Shown: piece by piece, positions 32,506 to 42,298 of the stretch
How the letters are laid out: each line of letters opens with the position of its first letter
Numbering within the stretch: position 1 is the stretch's first letter
Source of the DNA: Phymatolithon calcareum
Lineage: Eukaryota; Rhodophyta; Florideophyceae; Hapalidiales
NCBI GenBank assembly: GCA_977006965.1
Contig: OZ345365.1
Coordinates: 2,542,001 to 2,606,000 of the forward strand
Length of the DNA stretch: 64,000 bases
Direction: 5' to 3'
Translations under genes and position numbers: made by a program
Notes under the pieces: model-generated
Seen by the model: the letters and a program-made list of their open reading frames with translations, nothing else
What the model was told of the DNA's origin: nothing
Databases searched by the model: none

Positions 32506-33245
32506 TAAAGAGTTCAAAGTTTTCCGAGGCACTCATAGACATGAGGAATCGAAAAGATGCTCTTCGAACAGTTGATGCTACAGTAAATAAACCATATTCG
32601 TCGTCATTAGAAGCATGAACGCAAAAGCGTGATTTCAAAGTTCCGTCATGCTTGACCTTATCAGCAAAGACAGAGTAATATATTCTGTGCCCTTCTGCCT
32701 CATATTCGTCAGCAATTTAACATGTGCCAAGTTCCATAAGGCCTTCCAGCTCTGAGCGTCGGGCATCAGTAAAATCCACTTTAGAATCCCCAATTTGGTT
32801 GTCACTTTTGAGGTGGTTTTCGTCATCAATGAGAACCTGAGCGGACAATGATTTTGATTCGTCGCCATCATGGTATACTCGAACATTGTGTATTGCGAAC
32901 GAGCTGATCTTAGCACAACAGCATCAACCTGATTGTTGGGTACTTTGGATAGCTTATACCTTTTCGAGCCCTCTTTCTCACGATAGACGCGTACCGCTGT
33001 TCTCGGCAAAGAATTTCGAACATCTTCAATATGTTCCATCTTTGGGGAAGTTGTCTTCCTCATGCTGTCAGGCAATAAATGACGAGCCTTCATACATTCT
33101 GCTATAGAAGTGCAGTCGGAAATTATTTCAGCTCTCTTTGCCATACCATCACGTTCAGTACTTTCAGGTAGCTTTGGATATACCCTAAATACAAGTGTGA
33201 TGGGAGATATTCCGGCGTCACTGTGAGGCAAATCATTGATTGCTC
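32506..33245 (-). pseudogene. Ty1/copia-type integrase C-terminus and start of reverse transcriptase
   Basis: The minus-strand reading from 33245 gives AINDLPHSDAGISPITLVFR, then PKLPESTERDG and RTAVRVYREKEGSKRYKLSK, the integrase C-terminal pattern (NDTxxxxGxSPxxLVFGxxPRLP then VLVYREK). Further on (32635-32510) it reads NDDEYGLFTVASTVRRAS and SASENFELF, the start of the copia RT. The gene continues at 27792 beyond the Harbinger element. It begins abruptly at 33245, exactly at the outer end of the inverted-repeat arm, so its 5-prime half was lost in that rearrangement. Confidence 0.7.
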
Positions 33246-34347
33246 TGAAGAATATTGTGGTAGTGCGAAGGACATAGTGGATGCAACAATGGACGCGGAG
33301 TGTCTCAAGGAATTCGACGACTTGAGAAAAGCTTTGCAAAAAGCGGGACAGGGAGCAGTATCGAAGAAGGGCCGAGGAAGAGAAAGAATCGAGGAATGGC
33401 ACAGGATGAAAATGAAAGAGTGGTGATGATTCCCTGTGAATCGACATAACTACCAGGTATCATCTGCTTAAGGGACCGGACGACACGGATGAGATTCCTG
33501 AGGCTGATTTTTATAGAGCACCATTGTGGAGAAAGTCGATACTGGATGAGTACTTTGGTATCATAGCGGTAACTGAGCTGGTTGGGCTCCAAAGCATTTT
33601 ATTATCAGCGCAAGTGGGCCCTGATGTGAAAGATGAGGTCCAATGACTGACATTTGCACTTGTCAGCAGAAAATTCGAATTAAGCAGGCCATGAGCGACC
33701 AGACTGCGCTACATTAGAAAACGGTTCCAAAAAGAAGCGCTGCTACTCCTAGGTGAGCGTTGGGAGCCACCAAGCTTGGAGACCTTCCTACGTGGGCATT
33801 GGTATGAACACTGGCGTTACAGACGATACAGAAATGTCGAATGCGGTTGGATGCATCCAAAAACTTACGCAGAGTGGCGTTAATGTCAGTGGATTCCACC
33901 CTGAAATATGCATCAGGATTTTCAAGTCGTTGATTCTCCCCGAGTAGGAGTATGCAAGTCATCTGACTCTGATGAAGAAGCGATTGATATCAGCAATTGA
34001 GGCAGCAGAAGGTCTTTTTTACAAGTATGTCTTCGGGAAATGTGCGGAGCATCGAAAAAATCAGATGAGAGTGCTCTGTCAGCTACATAGTCCGGAGGTG
34101 AGGATTGACCAAGCGAAAAGGTTTGCTTTAAGCCTGTTAAAACGGAAAACGAACCTGGAACAGGCAGAAGAATAGCGAGGAAGACAGAAGGACATGGCAG
34201 AAGCATCGAAGGACATTAACTATGTCACTCCTCTCATGGCCGAAAGAGGAAAGGAAGTTTAATGAAGTCCAAAACATAAGCAGGGATATAGCAGCCATGC
34301 TGAAAAGGGACGTATTTCAAGAAGCTTTGAAGAATATCCAGTCTAAT
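33246..34347 (+). repeat. left arm of a 1.1-kb inverted repeat
   Basis: Pairs with 36385-37486 such that coordinates sum to 70732. Predicted peptides on the two arms are identical over almost their full length (for example residues read from 33305-33592 minus and 37140-37427 plus). The only differences I saw are two bases near the outer end (about 33262-33264). Content is LINE-B sequence: RVSK-like NAVGCIQKLTQSGVNV, CIRIFKSLIL, SAIEAAEGLFYKYVFG. Outside 33246 the left flank is copia, whereas the right arm continues in LINE-B, so the left arm is the derived copy. Confidence 0.85.
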
Positions 34348-34795
34348 GAAGGAGTGCTTTCCTGATTAACTAGCAGAAATAACGACCTGCCGTAATCTAA
34401 GTAGAAGATAATTCAGAAATAAAGCACTGCCTTGCTAACCTCCTTGGGGAAATTCAGAATACGACTACTATTACAGATGTGAACAACATTAATGGCAGAA
34501 GAATTTGGCGCAAGAGCCAGAGAGCATATGGAGACCTTTGAACGCACTCTAGCAGGGTACGACCTAGAAAGAGAGAAACGACTAGATGTAGAAAAGGCGT
34601 TAGATGAGCTCGTACTATATAGAACATATGGAAAACGAAGAAGGTCTGTATTGATTCGTATAAGGAAGGGCAAAAAAAGATCGAGTCCAAGCACAAACAA
34701 TCCTTTGGAGGACCGAGATAGGATTACTTCGAAGCCTAAGTTTTTTCCGTCCGACATACTAATTGGCGTTTTGCGAGCTGCACAAAGGTAGGTAG
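34216..34795 (+). pseudogene. hypothetical repeat-encoded protein, plus-strand copy
   Basis: MAERGKEV-type sequence at the inner end of the left arm is followed, after an intervening hairpin repeat, by 34492-34790: FGARAREHMETFERTLAGYD and KALDELVLY. This matches the minus-strand protein at 36510-36016 (FGTSVRHHMETLQRNLARYQ, ALDELLLF). The family is unknown to me; it is helical and charged. Confidence 0.4.
34355..34450 (+). repeat. 3-prime-hairpin repeat, short copy
   Basis: Degenerate version of the terminal part of the 1656-1915 repeat: GACCTGCCGTAATCTAAGTAG, AATAAAGCACTGCC and TTGCTAACCTCCTTGGGGAA. It interrupts the hypothetical protein at 34347. Confidence 0.5.
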
Positions 34796-35071
34796 CATCA
34801 GAGAAAGCTTTGCCCATATCTTCGGAAGTCTGTGGGGGTTTTAAATAAACTTAAATGAAAAAAAACTTGGAAAAAAAATTCGAAGCAGGTCATGAGCGAG
34901 CAGACTGCTCTTAATTAGAAAACGGTTCGGAAAGGAAGCCCTGCTACGCCAAACGGGATCTATGTTGATTTATTTTAAAAGCACCCAAAACCTCACTGTG
35001 AGTAACAGGGCAACTCCTCAATTTCTTCTAACTTACCGCTTTCTATTTTCCTAACATTTCTTTGATTAGAG
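34796..35071. other. no gene recognised
   Basis: Includes an A-rich run at 34855-34880 and a block at 34900-34960 (AACGGTTCGGAAAGGAAGC) that resembles the LINE-B sequence at 33715-33750. Confidence 0.4.
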
Positions 35072-35072
35072 T

Positions 35073-35162
35073 TGCACCTGTGGTATAGTGACTAGACTGC
35101 CTCCGGGGGGTGCGCAATTTGCGACCAAAAGAAGTTCCTGGGTTCGAATCCCAGGGGTGCCT
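35073..35162 (+). tRNA. tRNA-like sequence, probably a tRNA pseudogene or SINE head
   Basis: TGGTATAGTG (35081-35090) fits a tRNA A box and GGTTCGAATCC (35141-35151) is a perfect B box. The T arm CTGGG-TTCGAAT-CCCAG is intact. GCACCT near the 5-prime end pairs with GGGTGC at 35155-35160. TTTTT follows at once (35162), as for a pol III terminator. The anticodon arm does not pair: the stretch CTGCCTCCGGGGGGTGC and a CGCAATTTGCG palindrome replace it. It could be an intron-bearing tRNA, but a decayed tRNA-derived repeat is more likely. No amino acid can be assigned. Confidence 0.5.
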
Positions 35163-35324
35163 TTTTGCGATGAAGAGTGTGAACCGGGTTTTTTCTCCTA
35201 ATTTCACGCCACGAGGGCGTTGCGGGAGTGGGGTTTCCGACTTGCAAATGGGGTCCAAACTAATTACAATGAATCACTGAAAAAGAGAAGAAAGGGAGCT
35301 GTAAAGAAAAAGAGTCCAACGTTC

Positions 35325-35520
35325 TGGTCGTCCACGTGGACTGCCGTAAAGTGGAACCACCGCGCTTGCTTCAGTTGGAATCGTCTAATGACGAGCGGCA
35401 GCGTGTGTTCAATTAGCTAACAGGATGAAGCGTCCTGCCCTAATCTAAGTAGAGGTAATAACAGAACCATGTCTTGCTAGCCTCTTAGGGGAATAAAGCA
35501 TTCGTTATTATTAATTCGAG
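35325..35520 (+). repeat. 3-prime-hairpin repeat, copy with GGAATCGT...GACGAGCGGC block
   Basis: Shares GTGGAACCAC, TGGAATCGTCTAATGACGAGCGG, CAGGATGAAGCGTCCTG (stem) and the end CTTGCTAGCCTCTTAGGGGAATAAAGCATTC with the copies at 1656, 15640 and 45705. Confidence 0.6.
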
Positions 35521-35935
35521 TTTCTCTCCATATGAAAGTTCTAATTAGTCTTTTGCGTTCATATTCCGTCTCTTTGTCAATTATCTTAAATCCAAGCGTG
35601 TGTTGTGGTGCAATAAGCTCAATTTCAGCATCGGTTCCGAAATACTCACCGAGGATTGATTTCCTCCACAACAGAGCTCTGTTAAAAATCAGCATTAGGC
35701 ATCTTAGCCTCATCGGCCTGTCTCTTATTTGTAACGCTCTTGGCAACTTTTTACGATTGTTTATCGGGATTTTCACTGAGCGATCCTCTTCGCATTTTTG
35801 CCACACTTGGATTGAATCTTTTAATCGCCGGTTCTTTGGCACTTCACCTTCTTCAGCTTTTTTCAATGCTTTGCTGAGGTGCTCCTCGTTTCTGACATAG
35901 TTAATTTTTTTTAAGTATTGTTTTATTTTGAAGCC
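35477..35935 (-). pseudogene. LINE-B ORF2 C-terminal fragment
   Basis: Minus-strand reading KAEEGEVPKNRRLKDSIQVW, then RLRCLMLIFNRALLWRKSIL and ETEYERKRLIR. It aligns with 52691-53119 and 4096-4280, where the same blocks occur. At RDR-PMRLRC it is uninterrupted, which marks the empty site for the 79-bp insert at 52840-52918. Confidence 0.65.
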
Positions 35936-36015
35936 TATCAGTTTCTTGCGAACATACGGGAATGGCTTTTATTAGGCTACCTTCTGGTAGCTACTACTTG
36001 ACTTGATTTGTCTTC

Positions 36016-36510
36016 CTAGTAGAACTCTTCTTCGAATTCCATGCTTTCGATAATTTTCTTGCTAAACAGGAGCAGTTCGTCAAGCGCGGTTCTGGTGACT
36101 GCCTGTTCCTCTGGTTCTAGTTGGTACCTCGCTAGGTTTCTCTGTAGAGTTTCCATGTGGTGACGCACACTTGTACCGAATCTTTCATCCATGGATGTCG
36201 TTGACACTTGCGGGAATCGGCCACAGGCGTACTGTAAAGCAAGCTGTCTATGTTTGCTTTTCGAGAATCTTAGGATTGCCGGAGTTTCGAATGGCCTGTC
36301 GTACGGTATTTTCCTTCTTCTTTTTCTTTCCAAGCGATCTCCTTCCAATTTGAAGTGTATTGCTCTGAGCTCCCTGGCTGATTGATTAGACTGGATATTC
36401 TTCAAAGCTTCTTGAAATACGTCCCTTTTCAGCATGGCTGCTATATCCCTGCTTATGTTTTGGACTTCATTAAACTTCCTTTCCTCTTTCGGCCATGAGA
36501 GGAGTGACAT
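36016..36510 (-). pseudogene. hypothetical repeat-encoded protein, minus-strand copy
   Basis: A 164-codon frame: EERKFNEVQNISRDIAAMLK, ARELRAIHFKLEGDRLERKR, ILRFSKSKHRQLALQYACGR, DERFGTSVRHHMETLQRNLA. Its first 45 codons lie in the inverted-repeat arm; the rest lies in the spacer and is matched, with divergence, by 34492-34790 on the plus strand. It follows LINE-B sequence and could be part of that element or a separate captured gene. Confidence 0.4.
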
Positions 36511-37486
36511 AGTTAATGTCCTTCGATGCTTCTGCCATGTCCTTCTGTCTTCCTCGCTATTCTTCTGCCTGTTCCAGGTTCGTTTTCCGTTTTAACAGGC
36601 TTAAAGCAAACCTTTTCGCTTGGTCAATCCTCACCTCCGGACTATGTAGCTGACAGAGCACTCTCATCTGATTTTTTCGATGCTCCGCACATTTCCCGAA
36701 GACATACTTGTAAAAAAGACCTTCTGCTGCCTCAATTGCTGATATCAATCGCTTCTTCATCAGAGTCAGATGACTTGCATACTCCTACTCGGGGAGAATC
36801 AACGACTTGAAAATCCTGATGCATATTTCAGGGTGGAATCCACTGACATTAACGCCACTCTGCGTAAGTTTTTGGATGCATCCAACCGCATTCGACATTT
36901 CTGTATCGTCTGTAACGCCAGTGTTCATACCAATGCCCACGTAGGAAGGTCTCCAAGCTTGGTGGCTCCCAACGCTCACCTAGGAGTAGCAGCGCTTCTT
37001 TTTGGAACCGTTTTCTAATGTAGCGCAGTCTGGTCGCTCATGGCCTGCTTAATTCGAATTTTCTGCTGACAAGTGCAAATGTCAGTCATTGGACCTCATC
37101 TTTCACATCAGGGCCCACTTGCGCTGATAATAAAATGCTTTGGAGCCCAACCAGCTCAGTTACCGCTATGATACCAAAGTACTCATCCAGTATCGACTTT
37201 CTCCACAATGGTGCTCTATAAAAATCAGCCTCAGGAATCTCATCCGTGTCGTCCGGTCCCTTAAGCAGATGATACCTGGTAGTTATGTCGATTCACAGGG
37301 AATCATCACCACTCTTTCATTTTCATCCTGTGCCATTCCTCGATTCTTTCTCTTCCTCGGCCCTTCTTCGATACTGCTCCCTGTCCCGCTTTTTGCAAAG
37401 CTTTTCTCAAGTCGTCGAATTCCTTGAGACACTCCGCGTCCATTGTTGCATCCACTATGTCCTCCTCACTACCACAATATTCTTCT
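36385..37486 (-). repeat. right arm of the 1.1-kb inverted repeat
   Basis: Reverse complement of 33246-34347. Identity breaks at 36385 (inner) and 37486 (outer). Outside 37486 the LINE-B reading on the minus strand continues without a break (HLEETEEYCG), so this is the parental arm. Confidence 0.85.
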
Positions 37487-38510
37487 GTCTCTTCGAGGTG
37501 CTTCTTATGTCGTAGCAGGTGCAGGGAGAATCTTTCCGCTTGATGTCTTCATCTCATCCCTGGAGGTTCTAGTCGACACATGACTCGCATTCGGCCGCGT
37601 CGGTTCTCTGCATACTTTCCGAAGACATTGTTGAAAAATAATCCTTCCGCAGATTCGATAGCCGAACACAATCGCTTTGTCATTGGCGTCATATGTAGAG
37701 CATAATCCCATTTGGCAACATTAGACACTTGAAGATTCTAATGCATGTGGCGGGCTCGAATCCTCGGACGTTAACTCAGATCTGCCGTAGTTTGTGTATA
37801 CAACCAATAGCATTTCGTAATCTCGATAGAGCCATGTCGTCTGTTACCCACGTTGTCGTTCATACTTACCCCAACATAGGATATCCTTCAGGCTTGATGC
37901 AGCTCTCGCCCCGCAAGTACGAAAGTGTGATTCAGGAGACCTTTGTACTCGAGAACCTCGCTCTTTACCAGTTTTGCGTTACATTTCATAACATTTTCCT
38001 TTATCTTAGTCGTCGCTACGTCAAATATCTTTTGTATTCCCTTTCCATTCTTGGCCTGAAGTTGGACATCGTCAGCAAAGAGTTATGCTGGGGTCTCAGA
38101 AATGTTATCAGAGGTCTTGGAAACCGTTTCAGCAAAATGTATTCTTGAAGATATTGTAGAGGCACGGACTAAGCGGAGACCCTTGAGGAACTCCTGATCG
38201 AAAATGCACCATGATCTTGTCTTATCTTCCGCCAACGTAAGTCACGACTGATTTCAAGAGGTACACTACCATCCTTGTTAATTCGTCCGGTAGCTTTCCT
38301 TGAGACTTTTGATTAGGGATCCGATTGAGGATATGTAATGATTCACGTAAAAGCTCCCAACGCCTCACCTAGGTGTAAGAGGGCTTGCTTTCCGAATCTC
38401 TTTCTAATGTAACGTAGTCTGGTCACTTATGACCTCCTTAGTTCGAATTTCTCTACTAGTAAGTGCACGTGCGAGTCGTTTGCACGCACCCTTCATATCA
38501 GGGCTCATCT
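37487..38510 (-). pseudogene. LINE-B fragment, reverse transcriptase end
   Basis: On the minus strand, 38150-38050 encodes an RT catalytic box LFADDVQLQAKNG. Further along come LEYKGLLNHTFVLAGRELHQ, SYVGVSMND, AIESAEGLFFNNVFG and RMRVMCRLEPPGMR. Stops and shifts are frequent. The order is the same as in 51957-53246. Above 38150 the sequence decays into the start of Sel1 copy 2. Confidence 0.65.
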
Positions 38511-38512
38511 GC

Positions 38513-38645
38513 ACTGCTTGGGGAGTTTGCTCCAATATGGCGCAGACGTAGTTCCGGTAGATCTATACCTTGTCTCGCATCTCTGCTCACGTGCTGTCGA
38601 GAAGGGAATCGTACCTGCTATATTGAAGTTTGGACACATACTCGA
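38513..38645 (+). pseudogene. Sel1-repeat gene, copy 2, left part
   Basis: Reads MGSLLQYGADVVPVDLYLVS, HLCSRAVEKGIVPAILKFGH, matching 51735-51865 and 7245-7360. It stops at the 11-bp duplication where the element 38646-39633 entered. Confidence 0.65.
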
Positions 38646-39633
38646 TCGTGGAAAAAGAGAAGAGACCCGAACCGGACCGAACGGCCCACGAGACACGAAA
38701 CTGAAGAATTCCGGCGCGGGCGGGTAGCCCGCGCCGGAATTTGTGACCAGGATGAATGCGTTGACGAATGCGCCCATTTTGGCGGCTTCTCCGCCGAAAT
38801 CGGTTGTCGCAATGAAGAACGCTGCCCCGCTGAAGACCAAGTCAAGAGTGCTGACCCCGAAACACTCCGCGAACCGACGCGAAATATCCGAAATCGTGCT
38901 ACGTGCTGAATGTATGAAACCATCGATATCATACTCGGCGCACTAGTTGTCGCCGACGCGGAAACTGGAACCCGCGCCGGGAGTCCCCACCGAAGTTGTC
39001 CCCCCGAGAGAGGTTCCGTTTTTGGAGCCGCGCAAGATGTCCCCCCGAGTGGGCTTCCGTTGAACGCCCCCCGAAGTTGTCCCCCCGAACGAGCCTCCGT
39101 TGACGAACGCCACCCTCCAAGTTGCCCCCGCGAGCGGGATCCCTTTCGGAGCCCTCCAGAAGTTGTTCCCCCGAGCCGGCTCCGTTTACGAGCCCCCCGA
39201 AGTTGTTCTCCCGAGCAAGGCCCCGTTGAAGAGCCTCCCGAAGTTGTCCCCCCAAAAGAGCACTCGTTGAAGAGCGCCTACCTGTAGCTGTCCCCCCGAG
39301 CGAGCTCTCGTTGAAGAGCACCCCCCTGATGTTAAGAGCCCACAGAAGTTGTCCCCCGAGAGGGTTTCCCTTTATTAGCCCCCCGGAAGTTATGCGAGCG
39401 CGCCGAGAAGACCTCCGAATGCGGAGGTTTGCCCTACTCGGCAATTTTTACTGCGAAGAAGAAGAACGTAGCAAGTGATGGATACTAGAGCTGGAGATGA
39501 TGGAGATGAGTGCAGCAATTGTGATTTGGGAACATAATTGTTACACAGGGTAGATACTGAGACCCAAGCTGCTCTGTTGTCGGATATACTGGCGTTGAGG
39601 GCTTGTAAGATAAAAACATACAATTTCCCCCCC
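38646..39633 (-). mobile_element. element with 11-bp target duplication and minisatellite, copy A
   Basis: CACATACTCGA at 38635-38645 and again at 39633-39643 flanks 988 bp. Removing it restores the Sel1 reading seen at 7350-7365 and 51860. The right end is CAATTTCCCCCCC; the left end has ACCCGAACCGGACCGAACGG and a GGCGCGGGCGGGTAGCCCGCGCC stem. An inverted relative lies at 42707-45120 and a 79-bp one at 52840-52918. Terminal inverted repeats are minimal (GGGG/GGAA). An 11-bp duplication suggests a Mutator-like element with poor ends. Confidence 0.75.
38955..39385. repeat. GC-rich minisatellite in element copy A
   Basis: About nine imperfect units of roughly 42 bp built on CGAAGTTGTCCCCCCGAGCG plus CCTCCGTTGAAGAGC. 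On the minus strand it reads as a Gly-rich repeat (SLGGTTSGGLFNG-like); all frames are nearly open. Confidence 0.7.
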
Positions 39634-39840
39634 ACATACTCGAGCAAGGCGGAGAAGCCGTGCAAGCACATATGATTCGTCCTGCAGAACTGTATTCTCG
39701 TGCCATTGATGAGTCGGCAGATGTGAATGCAATAATGAGCCTGGCGTTGTTTGTGAGATGCGGTGCTGGCGGATCAAGTTCGGGTTATGCAACTGATAAA
39801 GCGGACATACTTCTCAGTATAGAGTTTGCAAGAGCTTGAT
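39634..39840 (+). pseudogene. Sel1-repeat gene, copy 2, right part
   Basis: Continues the array after the insert: LEQGGEAVQAHMIRPAELYS, RAIDESADVNAIMSLALFVR and the GSSSGY end. Equivalent to 7350-7505. Confidence 0.65.
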
Positions 39841-40350
39841 CCTAAGGCCCATGAGTCTTGAAATATTCAAGTATGTTGTACAGTGCCGTAAAGGCTGTCG
39901 TCTGAAAACTAACAACACGCTAATCTACTCAGACTGCTTAAGTGCCCACTCCCGTCCACCCTAGTTTCGAGGAGATACTTACTGCATTCTTGTGTCATCT
40001 ACACACCGACGGATGATCGCAACAGCGGAATTCTCGTGACCAGGGGGAGTGCTGCAATGATCGCTCTTATCCCCAGCTCTCTGGGGAGCGCCCCATGAGT
40101 TAAAGCGCAGCAATGCGTGTAAGCAGGCAGGTTGTACGACTTTTCGAAATACCGCCCACTCGAAACGTTTTGCTTCTCGCTAATCATGATTCTATGGAAC
40201 TAATGACTTGAACTCACTCGATGCGGTTCTAGAAGTGCAAGAGCTGGATTTCTGTTTAACTGAAGCTCCATTTGTCAATTATCGTTGCACCTTAGAGACT
40301 TTTCGCTGCGCTACAATTCTTCGCTTACGTTCTCATTTAAGGCGAGAAAT
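39786..40350 (+). repeat. conserved 3-prime flank of the Sel1 module, copy 2
   Basis: Homologous to 7506-7760 at first, and to 53300-53540 plus 54734-55040 throughout (TCTCTGGGGAGCGCCCCATGAG, GTTGTACGACTTTTCGAAAT). It is uninterrupted at GATCGCAACAGCGGAATTC, the empty site for LINE-A 53550-54722. Confidence 0.65.
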
Positions 40351-40399
40351 TCAAGGATTGTAAAACATGGCATGCCACTGCGGAGGAATGTTCCTCCAC

Positions 40400-41335
40400 T
40401 TTCATACCTCTGGTTAGATCAGGAGTTGGTTTAGAACGATTGCAAGCTCGATGTACACAAGCACTGCGATTTTTAAGTCAGAATTCTCAAGCGACGCATT
40501 AGCTACAGCTGATAACTTCAAAATCTTTATATTGAGAGTGAGGACCTTTTGGAAATTCTGGCGAGATGCGCAACTTCCGTATGCACCCTGAAAAAATTAC
40601 ATAAAAAGTGCCCAGCCTCACGCAGAATGCTTTCGAAACATTCTGCTATTTCTCCCTGCCATTCTCGAAATGAAACCGAGTACGCCCTCATGCAAACGCA
40701 ACATTTCCTCAAAGTTTGGAGATTTTTAAGAACAACTGCATCAAACTTGTCATAGTCTGTCAAGCACACAACGCGCGCATACCGCCGATAACAGCACACG
40801 GCCCCGCAAGACAATCACCGCTTATTATGCGCGCATTGATAGCGCCGCCCGGCCGCTAAACTGTTGGAAGCCGAGAAACGAGCACGCGAGACCTCATCAG
40901 GCGCGACCTAAGCCGCTCAAAACAGCCCAGGGCCACAACCGGCGGCACCGAGAGGCGGCCTGAGTGGGTCACGCCCTTGCCGTGCATCTCACGGATGTGC
41001 TCGACGCTTCCTGCCGGCGGTTGACGCCGCGCGGCGAACGGCCGAACGTAAGAGACTCTGTGACGGCGCACGCGAGCGGCAGCGGGTACAGTGGCAAGTC
41101 GACGCAGCGAAGGGGCGAAACTGTGGGCAGCGGTGCAGGGCTTGCGCACGGCGAGCAGCAGGGCACAGCTTTCAAACCGCGGCAGCTGAAACAAGCCCGG
41201 AACAGGAACCTTGATCTCCGCATGCGCCTTAAATGCTTGTAGACGCGTTCTCATGGGTGCATATTTAGGTCGTCCTTGGTCGGAGGCAGTGGCGCGTATG
41301 GCGGCGATCTTCGCAGGCAGCTGCTTCGTGTCCAC
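40400..41335 (-). CDS. hypothetical protein, module copy C
   Basis: Minus-strand frames 41335-40860 and 40814-40527 have counterparts at 56060-55680 and 55740-55054. Shared peptides are RPFAARRQPPAGSVEHIR, HSGRLSVPPVVALG, CGAVCCYRRYARVV and, further down, ECFESILREAGHFLC. Keeping the same frames in two diverged copies supports coding. GC content is high in the 5-prime part. The protein is unknown, and the copies differ by frameshifts, so it may be decaying. Confidence 0.35.
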
Positions 41336-41780
41336 GGCTTTGCGGGTCCACGTGCGATTCGCAGAACGATAAGGTTCATTAAGGGAGATTCAGTGGTGAA
41401 CTTTCGAGCTGGCGGTGCAATTTTTTGTTGCCCAGTCAGGCACGCACATTTTGTAGGCGCCTGTCTATGACAGCAGAGTTCTTCGGCAGCGCGGTGCTTC
41501 TTCGGGAGAAGGTTCCTGCTACTGACCGCACTGTGTCCGTGACCTCTAGTAAGGAGAGGGGCGAAACAAGTCGCTGTGTCTGGGTCCGTTGGACGCCGTG
41601 AAAGCACGTTTGTCAAAGCTACGGTTAATGAATTCGAGTAAACCGCAGATGTTTCACAAAATCTCATGACAGTAAGTCCTCAAGCATCGATCGCTATCGC
41701 ACATTATATTCAGAGGATTTTGATGAGAAAACTGTGGTTGCCGAACTCGCCCTGTTTGCAGATGATCAACTAAACTAAGG
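41250..41780 (+). pseudogene. small gene with MTAEFFGSAVLLRE start, copy C
   Basis: Homologous to 56061-56578. After an upstream reading with GAIFCCPVRHAHFVGACL, an ATG at 41467 starts MTAEFFGSAVLLREKVPATD, then RTVSVTSSKERG, after which a frameshift breaks the frame (the paralogue stays open to ALFADDQLN). The final GATGATCAACTAAACTAAGG is conserved. Function unknown. Confidence 0.5.
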
Positions 41781-42298
41781 CCCCCTGGTCCAAGTCAACC
41801 ACCGTGTCTCAATTGCGTGGTCTCGTTTCCGAGACCTCCGGCGGATTCTTACGGATAGCAGGCTACTAACAGGGCTCTAACTACGCATGTTTCGCGCCTG
41901 CGTCCTCTCTACTATCCTCTACGGCTGTGAAGCATGGAAGCTAACAGAGAAAGTTTGCAGAAAACTAAGATCAACAAACGCCAGAATGCTATCTAGAATA
42001 TAGGGAAGACATATCGCAGACGAGCTCAGGAACCCCACAATCGACGTGGCATTACTCGCCAGGGACCTGCGATGGAACTGGCTTGGACACATCCTTAGGA
42101 CGGATGAGCGTCGCCTTATCCGACACGTCCTACTTCAATGTGTTCGACCAACACCAGACTCAATCTTTGGCGACTTACCTGACCTCGACGTGCAAACCGC
42201 TACCAAGCTCGCGACAAATAGGATAGAATGGAAAAAACTTAGACCCTCGAAGCGTTGCTAGCCCCACTGGGGGAATATGCAGAATGAATGAAATTAAT
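41781..42298 (+). mobile_element. LINE-D, 3-prime 518 bp, with RT C-terminal region
   Basis: TAAACTAAGG flanks it at 41771-41780 and 42299-42308, and the paralogous site at 56571-56580 is empty. It encodes ACVLSTILYGCEAWKLTEKV, KLRSTNARML, and RDLRWNWLGHILRTDERRLI, the post-RT motif of L1/RTE-like LINEs (YGsEtW, LrWlGHilRmde). It ends with TTGCTAGCCCCACTGGGGGA plus AT-rich tail, the same hairpin as the short dispersed repeats. Confidence 0.8.

Noticed and set aside
32635-33447. 270-codon minus frame as one protein
   Set aside because: It is a chimera: from 33447 to 33246 it is antisense to LINE-B in the inverted-repeat arm, and below 33246 it is copia integrase.
37729-38148. Plus frame of 139 codons
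   Set aside because: It is the antisense of the LINE-B RT region (LFADDVQLQ on the minus strand).
39001-39380. CRISPR-like array from evenly spaced repeats
   Set aside because: Units are tandem without unique spacers, vary in length and lie inside a eukaryotic transposon.
40860-41335. Long GC-rich frames on both strands taken as separate genes
   Set aside because: Only the minus-strand frame is conserved between the two module copies; plus-strand frames there are shadows.
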